14,648 bases of DNA from DAOVRD01 sp964605915 (GTDB taxonomy: Bacteria; Planctomycetota; Brocadiia; SM23-32), in NCBI GenBank assembly GCA_964605915.1, contig CAZSET010000093.1:1-14648 (forward strand). The letters are read 5' to 3'. Below the pieces are notes generated by a model, which did not search any database, was not told the origin of the DNA, and was given only the letters and a program-made list of their open reading frames with translations. This document shows, piece after piece, positions 1 to 5,698 of the stretch. A program made the translations under genes and the position numbers. How positions within the stretch are numbered: the stretch's first letter is position 1; every line of letters begins with the position of its first letter.

Positions 1-1
1 G

Positions 2-163
2 CTGTCGGGCTCCGGCGCAACGTCGCCCGAAGCGCTGGCGCGCCCTACGGCCCTTAGGCCGGTCCTCCTGTTCAACCTAAAGAAGCCCATGCGCTCTTGC
101 AGTTCACGTTTTCCGCTGGCCCGCTGGCCCCACGCCTTTTCCAACAAGTACTCCGTTCTTTAG
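2..163 (+). other. Open frame entering from the window edge, doubtful gene tail
   Basis: A stop-free frame enters from the left edge and ends at TAG 161-163, five bases before the end of the convergent aroA frame. It would encode about 53 residues with no domain I recognise. Much of it lies inside the 93-bp inverted-repeat segment, so it is more likely chance coding across a repeat than the end of a real protein. Convergent placement against aroA is the only contextual support. Confidence 0.12.
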
Positions 164-166
164 GTT
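74..166. repeat. 93-bp MITE-like segment with 11-bp terminal inverted repeats
   Basis: AACCTAAAGAA at 74-84 is the exact reverse complement of TTCTTTAGGTT at 156-166. The bases immediately outside are TTC on both sides (71-73 and 167-169), consistent with a 3-bp target duplication, although three matching bases can occur by chance. By my count the segment is about 54% GC, lower than the surrounding genes, and it carries a tandem 8-mer CCGCTGGC at 113-128. It encodes no transposase. It sits directly after the truncated end of aroA. It could be a miniature inverted-repeat element, a fragment of a larger repeat, or a fortuitous pairing. Confidence 0.35.
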
Positions 167-167
167 T

Positions 168-953
168 TCACAGTGGGCCGGTCACCGTGAGGCGATTGGC
201 GCAGACGGCCGCCGCCTCGAAGAAGAAGGACGCGCTGCTGTAGTCGCCCTCGATCTCGATTGCACGCGCCTGGTAGGGCCGCTCGTTCGGCACCGTGAAC
301 TCGGCGAAGTCCCGGTGCGCGACCTCCACGCCGAACCGGGCCATCATCTCCAGCGTTATCGCCACGTACGGCTTCTCGGACATGGGGCCGAGGCATCGCA
401 GCGTGACCGGCCGGTCGGCGTACGGAGCGGCAACGAGAATGGCGCTGAAGTACTGAGAGGTGACGTGGCCGCGCATTTCCGCCGTTCCGCCCGGGATGCC
501 GCCGCCGTGCACCCTGACGAGCGGGCAGCCCTCCGCGCCAAGCCAATCGATGCGGCACCCTAGCTGGCGCAGGCCGCTGACCAGCTCACCGACGGGCCGC
601 TGGATGAGCCGCGGGGCGCCGGTGATAACCACGGGCTTCGATGACAGGCAGGCAAGGGCCGTCAGGCAGTTCATGCTGACGCCCGATTCGCCGACGTTGA
701 GCTCGTCCGACAGGGGCTCAAACCGCCCGCCGCAGCCCTGGACGACAATGCGTTCGCCGTCCTCCACGACCCCTGCGCCCAGCGCCCGAAGGCAGTCCAT
801 CGCGTGGCGCTGGTCCTCCCCCATGAGCGGATTGCGAATGGTGCTCTCGCCGTCGGCCAGCGCGCTCAGAAAGAGCGCCCGGAGGGTGTGCGCCTTCGAT
901 GGCGGCGCCGCAACGGTGACGTCGGCCTTGTGTGTTCTGCGGACGGTCCGCAC
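168..953 (-). CDS. aroA: 3-phosphoshikimate 1-carboxyvinyltransferase (EPSP synthase), C-terminally truncated
   Basis: EPSP synthase joins shikimate-3-phosphate and phosphoenolpyruvate in the cytosolic shikimate pathway. The 261 residues cover the first domain and part of the second; the family usually has about 430. Visible motifs are PPSKAHTLRAL (K20, R25), GESG at 88-91, the RPVGEL arginine R119, TSQ at 165-167, and EKPY before the helix that follows. The frame stops at TGA 168-170 just after LTVTG, where homologues continue into the QGD region, so the catalytic Asp/Glu and later arginines and lysine are absent. No frame of the remaining 167 bases restores them. The start is GTG 951-953, with AAGGGG upstream and 27 bases after the nucleotidyltransferase stop. 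Shikimate-binding positions are divergent: the usual SKS is SKA and the usual GxAMR/GTxxR is GVSMN. It may be a pseudogene, or the join near 168 may be an assembly error. Confidence 0.85.
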   Translation of the reverse strand: MRTVRRTHKADVTVAAPPSKAHTLRALFLSALADGESTIRNPLMGEDQRHAMDCLRALGAGVVEDGERIVVQGCGGRFEPLSDELNVGESGVSMNCLTALACLSSKPVVITGAPRLIQRPVGELVSGLRQLGCRIDWLGAEGCPLVRVHGGGIPGGTAEMRGHVTSQYFSAILVAAPYADRPVTLRCLGPMSEKPYVAITLEMMARFGVEVAHRDFAEFTVPNERPYQARAIEIEGDYSSASFFFEAAAVCANRLTVTGPL

Positions 954-980
954 TTCGCTATCCCCTTCGAGCGCTGACCC

Positions 981-1919
981 TCACGGCACCGGCCCGAGCT
1001 CGCCGAGCAGCAGCTCATCTATGTTGGCGTAATCGGCCTCGACCCATCGGGCATCGACGCCAGCAGCCACCATCGCCCTGGCGCAGGCGTCTTCCAGCCG
1101 CCGGCACTCCTCGCTCCTATCGTACACGCACAGCATCTCGCACGCCCGGGTCAGGCGCTGCCAGACGGTCATCCCCTCGCCAGCCGTGCCGACGACAAGG
1201 TCTACGACGCGCCCCAGAATGGGCAGCAGCTCGCGCCCCAGGGCCGTGGTCGGCGCAAGCCGCATCAGCAACTCCGCATACGGAAAGGACCGTCCCTCGA
1301 CGAGGAAGAAGAGGCGCAGCAGCTCGTTCACCGCGTTCAGCAGCGCCGTCGACGCCGCCAGCACTTTGTCGTCGTCGCCGGAGCGATAGGGGAAGACGTC
1401 CACCTCCCAATAGCCGGCCAGCAGCCAGCGGTACTTGATCTTGCGCACGAGGACGTCCTGCGGATAGCCGGCGAAGCCGCCGACGATGTCCCGAAACTGG
1501 CGGCCGGGGTCGGCGACGACCTTCGCATTGAGCCATATCCACATCCACACGTCGTCGTAGGTCCGGAAGTGCCCGGCCACCCAATCGAGGCCCCACAGGG
1601 AGACGTGCGGCCGGCCCATGTGCGGGCCGAAGTAGCGGTCCCAGTCGTCCCCCGCCAGCGTCCAGAAGAAGGACTTCTCGGCCCGGACGATGCCGGCCTC
1701 GAACGAGGCGCGATGGACGGATTCGTAGACCGGCTGGGGGCAGACCACGTCCAGGTCCACGTCCGACGTGTCCGTTTGAGCGCCGACGGACCGACTGCCG
1801 GTCACCAGTATGGTGAGCTCGCCGCGAGGATCGCCCGCGCCCGGCAGGGAGTAGACGTGGCCCTCCAGGAAACGACGAAGCGCATCCGCATCTATGCCCG
1901 CCGATTCAGGATCCCACAT
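981..1919 (-). CDS. Polymerase-beta-superfamily nucleotidyltransferase domain protein
   Basis: The 312-residue product has the nucleotidyltransferase signature LVTGSRSVG followed by SDVDLDVV: G41-S42, then D53 and D55 as the expected metal ligands. The rest is helical, with conserved-looking aromatic segments (WGLDWVAGHF, KIKYRWLLAGYWEV), resembling large uncharacterised nucleotidyltransferases that transfer a nucleotide to an unknown acceptor. I cannot assign a substrate. I place the start at ATG 1917-1919, preceded by GGGAG six bases upstream, rather than the longer frame to 2036, which would translate the upstream REP-like repeat. It lies 27 bases before aroA and 136 bases after purH on the same strand, so it may be cotranscribed with aroA. 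No antitoxin-like partner or HEPN gene is adjacent, which argues against a classic MNT/HEPN pair. Confidence 0.7.
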   Translation of the reverse strand: MWDPESAGIDADALRRFLEGHVYSLPGAGDPRGELTILVTGSRSVGAQTDTSDVDLDVVCPQPVYESVHRASFEAGIVRAEKSFFWTLAGDDWDRYFGPHMGRPHVSLWGLDWVAGHFRTYDDVWMWIWLNAKVVADPGRQFRDIVGGFAGYPQDVLVRKIKYRWLLAGYWEVDVFPYRSGDDDKVLAASTALLNAVNELLRLFFLVEGRSFPYAELLMRLAPTTALGRELLPILGRVVDLVVGTAGEGMTVWQRLTRACEMLCVYDRSEECRRLEDACARAMVAAGVDARWVEADYANIDELLLGELGPVP

Positions 1920-1974
1920 CGCCCTCTCCCGGGCGGAACGTCGTCGCCACCATGGGCCCCCAGGCCCAAACGGA

Positions 1975-2017
1975 GAGATTCCTCGCCCGCCGTACAGCGG
2001 GACTCGGAATGACAAAG
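1975..2017. repeat. REP-like palindromic intergenic repeat
   Basis: The purH to nucleotidyltransferase gap holds an imperfect palindrome: ATTCC (1978-1982) pairs with GGAAT (2006-2010), and the inner CCCGC pairs with GCGGG around a six-base loop. Read on the minus strand it begins GTCATTCCGAG and ends GAGGAATCTC, a pattern I associate with dispersed REP-like repeats in many environmental bacterial genomes. There is no T-tract, so it is not a standard intrinsic terminator, though it could stabilise mRNA ends. Confidence 0.6.
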
Positions 2018-2055
2018 AGGCCGGGCAGAACCGCACGCCACAGGCCGCGCTTCAA

Positions 2056-3225
2056 TCAGTGCAGAAACCACCTCATCCCCGAGTGGATCATGACCATGCC
2101 GTACTCGTCGGCTGCGGCCGTCACGTCGTCGTCCCGGAGCGAGCCGCCCGTCTGGAGGATGCACTGAACGCCGCTCCGGCTGGCCCGGTCCACCGTGTCG
2201 CGGAACGGAATGAAGGCGTCCGAACTCAGGCAGATACCTTCGAACCCAGCGATCCAGTCGGCCCGCTCCTCGGGGCTGAAGGGCTCGGGCGCTTCGGAGA
2301 GCTGGGACAGCGTCTGCTGCTTCTCGTGGTCGGACAGCTCGTCCCAGAGCACGAACTGGTCGACGACGTTCGTCTTCTCCGCCCTGGTCAGTCCCTCCCG
2401 GAACTTCAGTCCCAGCACGCGCGGGTGCTGCTGGAGCAGCCATTTTTCGGCCTTGTCGCAGGCCAGGCGCGTGCAGTGAACGCGTGACTGCTGCCCCGCG
2501 CCCATGCCGATCACCTGGCCGTCGTAGGCGACGCAGACGGAGTTGGATTGCGCATACTTCAGCGCGATGGTGGCGACAAGCAGGGATTGCACCACGTCGT
2601 CCGAAAGGTCCTTTTTCCTGGAAACCACGTTCTTGAGCAAGTCCGGCGTGACCCGGGCGCTGTTACGCTCCTGTTCGAGGCGAAGTCCGAGGACTTCGCG
2701 CGTCTCGATCGTGGGCGGCTCATAGGAGGGGTCCATCTGAAGGACGAGGTACCTGCCGCCCTTCTTCTCCCTGAGGATTTCGAGTGCATCCGGCTCGTAG
2801 CCGGGCGCGATGACGCCGTCGGAGACCTCCCGCGCAATCAGGCGCGCCAGCGTGGCGTCCACGGTGTCGCTGACGGCGGCCATGTCGCCGAACGAGCACA
2901 TGCGGTCGCCGCCGCGCGCCCGGGCATAGGCGGTCGCCACGGGCGATAGGTCCCTCTCCGGGATCATCTGCGAGCGCCGGAACGCCTCCGAAAGCGGCTG
3001 CGCCACTGCGGCCCCGGCCGGGCTGACGTGCTTGAAGGACGCCGCGCCCGCCAGTCCCGTCGCCTCCTTCAGCTCGACGGCGAGCTGCCACGCGCCCAGG
3101 GCATCCAAGATGTTGATGTAGCCCGGAGCGCCGTTGACCACCGCCAGGGGCGGCCGCTCCATTTCCATGACCACTCGAGCGGATGCCTGGTGCGGGTTGC
3201 AGCCGTATCTGAGCTTGATCTCCAT
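2056..3225 (-). CDS. purH: Stand-alone AICAR formyltransferase (purH transformylase domain)
   Basis: The enzyme transfers a formyl group from 10-formyl-tetrahydrofolate to AICAR, the penultimate step of de novo IMP synthesis, in the cytosol. The 389-residue product opens with LRYGCNPHQ, has the catalytic Lys-His pair in SFKHVSPAG (K65-H66), and ends in the family's RxFxH tail with a terminal histidine. It lacks the N-terminal IMP cyclohydrolase domain of the usual bifunctional PurH of about 520 residues, so cyclisation must be done by another gene outside this window. The start is ATG 3223-3225, with GAAGGAG eight bases upstream; the longer frame to 3291 adds 22 residues without family similarity. 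It follows larA by 88 bases, with a candidate promoter overlapping the larA stop. Confidence 0.9.
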   Translation of the reverse strand: MEIKLRYGCNPHQASARVVMEMERPPLAVVNGAPGYINILDALGAWQLAVELKEATGLAGAASFKHVSPAGAAVAQPLSEAFRRSQMIPERDLSPVATAYARARGGDRMCSFGDMAAVSDTVDATLARLIAREVSDGVIAPGYEPDALEILREKKGGRYLVLQMDPSYEPPTIETREVLGLRLEQERNSARVTPDLLKNVVSRKKDLSDDVVQSLLVATIALKYAQSNSVCVAYDGQVIGMGAGQQSRVHCTRLACDKAEKWLLQQHPRVLGLKFREGLTRAEKTNVVDQFVLWDELSDHEKQQTLSQLSEAPEPFSPEERADWIAGFEGICLSSDAFIPFRDTVDRASRSGVQCILQTGGSLRDDDVTAAADEYGMVMIHSGMRWFLH

Positions 3226-3289
3226 CAGCACATCTCCTTCATTGCACGGAGAGCCGAATCGCTGCCGCCGGCGAGGCTGTAGATCGGAC

Positions 3290-3317
3290 ATGATAGCACC
3301 GGGGCGGCGATCCTCAA
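3290..3317 (-). promoter_or_regulatory. Candidate sigma70-type promoter for purH
   Basis: On the minus strand TTGAGG (3317-3312, overlapping the larA stop codon) is followed after 16 bases by TATCAT (3295-3290), matching the consensus at 4/6 and 5/6. Transcription would start near 3283, giving a leader of roughly 58 bases. It could give purH expression independent of larA. Visual match only. Confidence 0.4.
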
Positions 3318-4618
3318 GTGCCCGGCGCCAGGGGCGCGCAGTACGGGCCCTCGGGGATCACGGCGACCTTGCTGCCGGAAGCCACCGCCCGGTCGAGCAG
3401 CTCCTGGACCTCACTGCCCACCGAGCCGGCCGCTGCGCCGTGACCGTGGAGCGAAAGCCGGGCGAGGACCTCCCGCGTCAGCCCGTCGCTGACGAAGTGG
3501 AGATTGTCCTCCCCGACCTTTTCGAGCGCCCGCGCGTGCAACTGAAGCTCCCACTGGTCCTTTGTGAAGGCGCCGGGCTCCCGGATATCCGCCAGGAAGT
3601 CCCGCCAGCGCCCGGCGTACGTCGCCATCAGCTCCGCGTACTCAGGGCTGCCCACGCCCTCGTCACAGGCGCCGAACGAAATGACCGCCCCACCCCGCCG
3701 AACCGCGGGCAGGCACGAGACCAAGCCCTTGACGCACTGGTAGAAAGTGCCGTCCAGCGGGTGCCCTCCGCTGGAGGTGACAACGACGTCCGCCTCGGCG
3801 CTCACCGTCGGGCAGGCGCACTTACGCACGAACCGGCACGCCGCGTCATGCGCCTTCTCCAGATCCCCCGCAAAGGCCCGGACGACTTCCCGCCGGCGGT
3901 TCAGGACGACGTTCAGGCTGAAGTCCGGCGGCGCCATACGGGCGATGGAGAGCGCCTCTTCGTGACAGGGATTGCCGGACAGACTTGCGTTGCGCGCCAG
4001 AGGGTTGCCCAGGAAGTCGGCCCCGTGGAAGCTGCGTATGGTCTCCAGCGAACAGAGGCCCGGACAGACGGCTTTCCGGCCTCCCGAGAAACCGGCCATG
4101 AAGTGCGGCTCGACCAGGCCGGTGACCAGGCGGAATCCGGCCGCGACGTACAGGCGGTTAAGCCGCACCCGCGAGCCCGACCAGCTCCGGCCCGGCAGCT
4201 CCACGAACGCGGCCCCGTCGGCTGCGTCGTGATCGATCACACGGAACTCCTGCGCGGCGTCGCCGTACATCGCCTCGCGTTCGGCGGGGGTGCTCGACCG
4301 GTGCATCCCCGTGGCAACCAGCAACGTGACTTCGTCACGCGCGACGCCGGCCGCCTCGATCTCCGCCAGCAGCCCGGCCAGGAAACGCGCGTAGGGAATC
4401 GGGCGGGTGACGTCCGACACGACCACCACCACTGGGCCGGGCCGGCGCGCTGCAAGCGCTTCCCGCAGGGGCGCAGCGGCGATCGGCTCGCGCAGGGCAT
4501 TCAGCACGGTCTCCGCGGCGTCGGCCGCAGGCTGCGGAAAGCGCGAATCGTACACAAGGGCCCCGTCCGGCACCCTCAGTGTGACATCGTCCTTCCCGTA
4601 TGGGAACGTGACTTCCAT
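3314..4618 (-). CDS. larA: LarA-family nickel-pincer-dependent lactate / 2-hydroxyacid racemase
   Basis: LarA enzymes racemise or epimerise 2-hydroxyacids using a nickel-pincer nucleotide in the cytosol. The 434-residue product keeps the residues known from Lactiplantibacillus LarA at nearly the same numbers: DVTRP (D69, R72), GMH (H106), EPHFMAGFSGGRK (H172, K182), H198, YQCVK (Y293, K297) and QWELQ (W356). The length is normal for the family. Substrates in this family vary widely, so lactate itself is not certain. No larB, larC or larE cofactor-synthesis genes and no lactate permease are in the window, so the cofactor must come from elsewhere. The start is ATG 4616-4618, behind AGGAGG at a short spacing of four bases. 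It is divergent from mreC and upstream of purH on the same strand. Confidence 0.88.
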   Translation of the reverse strand: MEVTFPYGKDDVTLRVPDGALVYDSRFPQPAADAAETVLNALREPIAAAPLREALAARRPGPVVVVVSDVTRPIPYARFLAGLLAEIEAAGVARDEVTLLVATGMHRSSTPAEREAMYGDAAQEFRVIDHDAADGAAFVELPGRSWSGSRVRLNRLYVAAGFRLVTGLVEPHFMAGFSGGRKAVCPGLCSLETIRSFHGADFLGNPLARNASLSGNPCHEEALSIARMAPPDFSLNVVLNRRREVVRAFAGDLEKAHDAACRFVRKCACPTVSAEADVVVTSSGGHPLDGTFYQCVKGLVSCLPAVRRGGAVISFGACDEGVGSPEYAELMATYAGRWRDFLADIREPGAFTKDQWELQLHARALEKVGEDNLHFVSDGLTREVLARLSLHGHGAAAGSVGSEVQELLDRAVASGSKVAVIPEGPYCAPLAPGT

Positions 4619-4720
4619 TCCGCCTCCTGGGAGCCGACCTGCTCAAAGCCAAGACAAACCTGTGCCAGACATGGTAGCATGGCCGACAGGGCCGGGCAAA
4701 GCAGGAACGAGCCGGCCGGT

Positions 4721-4751
4721 TTGAAAGCGGGCGCCAGACTCGGTTACACAT
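4721..4751 (+). promoter_or_regulatory. Weak candidate promoter for mreC
   Basis: TTGAAA at 4721-4726 (5/6 to the -35 consensus) is followed after 17-18 bases by TTACACA, a poor -10. It lies about 40 bases upstream of the mreC start in the 172-base divergent region shared with larA. I see no convincing larA promoter in the same stretch. Confidence 0.28.
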
Positions 4752-4790
4752 AGTGGCGCGACGTTCCGACGCCACGCACCGGGGCTCTCG

Positions 4791-5645
4791 ATGCGAAGGC
4801 TCTCCACCAGGACGTGGGACCGGCTGAAGCTGCTGGCGGGGCTGCTTGCCGTGGCAGGCTTTGTCTTCCTTCTGCCGAGCCGGATCACGGCGCCGGCCCG
4901 GGTGCTTTTCAACGAAGCAGTCAGCCCGTTCGAGGAAGCGGCCTTCCAGGCCGGCGGGCAGGCGGTGGCCGCCGGCGGAACGCTGACAGAGATGTTCCTC
5001 AAGGAAGACCGCGAGCGGGCCTTCGCCCGCGAGGTCGTCCGCTTGCGCAATGAGAACATCCAGCTGGCTGACCGCCTCCTTCGCCAGGACTTGCGCCTCC
5101 GAAGCGTCGCCAAGCTGGAGGCCCGGGAGTTCCCGGTCCGAGCCGTGGCGGCTCCGGTCAGCTCTTACGATCTCTCCGGGATGCGCCGCAGCATCACGGT
5201 GCGGGCCGGGACGAGGGACGGCGTGAGAGCCGGGATGGCCGTCACGGCAGACGGCGGATTGGTGGGAGTGGTGAGCGAAGCCGGTCCCTCCCAGAGCCGC
5301 GTGCGGTTGATCACCGACCCGGGCAGCGCGGTTCCGTGCCGCGTCAGCCGCACGCGGGAGCTGTGCATACTCCAGGGGACGGGCGGCGAGACGTGCGCCG
5401 TCGATTGGCTCGAGCACAAGAGTTTCGTCGAGGCCGGCGACGTGTTGGTGACGGCGTCGTTGGACGTGCCGGTCCGGGGTGAATTGCGTCTGCCCGACGG
5501 CATCCCCGCTGCCACCGCCAGGAGCGTTTCGGCCGATAGGATGCGGCCGCTCTTCCTCGCCATCGAAGCGGTCCCGCGCGTGGGCCTGGACCGCCTGGAA
5601 GGGGCGGAGGTGCTTATCCCCGAGCAGGAGGGCGGCGACAAGTAG
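4791..5645 (+). CDS. mreC: Rod shape-determining protein MreC
   Basis: MreC is a bitopic inner-membrane protein that couples the cytoplasmic MreB filament to the periplasmic peptidoglycan elongation machinery. The 284-residue product has a short basic N-terminus, one membrane segment at about residues 12-28, a charged coiled coil at about 71-108, and the two-lobed beta domain with the family signature ITVRAGTRDGVRAGMAV followed by GGLVGVVSE and RVRLITDP. The length is typical. The start at ATG 4791 has no strong Shine-Dalgarno but puts the membrane segment in the usual place. It stands alone: mreB and mreD, usually adjacent, are not in the window, and it is bounded by divergent larA and convergent secA. 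The product may be made from its own promoter. Confidence 0.93.
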   Translation: MRRLSTRTWDRLKLLAGLLAVAGFVFLLPSRITAPARVLFNEAVSPFEEAAFQAGGQAVAAGGTLTEMFLKEDRERAFAREVVRLRNENIQLADRLLRQDLRLRSVAKLEAREFPVRAVAAPVSSYDLSGMRRSITVRAGTRDGVRAGMAVTADGGLVGVVSEAGPSQSRVRLITDPGSAVPCRVSRTRELCILQGTGGETCAVDWLEHKSFVEAGDVLVTASLDVPVRGELRLPDGIPAATARSVSADRMRPLFLAIEAVPRVGLDRLEGAEVLIPEQEGGDK

Positions 5646-5657
5646 GGGAGCACGTAG

Positions 5658-5677
5658 GGGCACGGCGCGCCGTGCCC
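5658..5677. repeat. Perfect 20-bp palindrome between convergent mreC and secA
   Basis: GGGCACGGCGCGCCGTGCCC is exactly self-complementary and is preceded by GTAG. It occupies the 53-base gap between the mreC stop and the secA stop. It resembles short dispersed palindromes seen in environmental genomes. It could act as a two-way transcription barrier for the convergent genes, but there is no T-run on either side. Confidence 0.65.
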
Positions 5678-5698
5678 AAGGGACAAGAGCAGGGCGGG

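Noticed and set aside
981..1919. Toxin-antitoxin (MNT/HEPN) system
   Set aside because: The nucleotidyltransferase is about 312 residues, far larger than MNT antitoxins, and no HEPN or other small partner gene is adjacent.
1978..2010. Intrinsic terminator after purH
   Set aside because: The hairpin is good but no T-run follows on the minus strand, so it is better described as a REP-like repeat.
3134..4753. A 539-codon open frame on the plus strand opposite larA
   Set aside because: Low-complexity Arg/Pro/Gly-rich translation without any domain, antisense to a gene with complete LarA motifs. It is a high-GC shadow frame.
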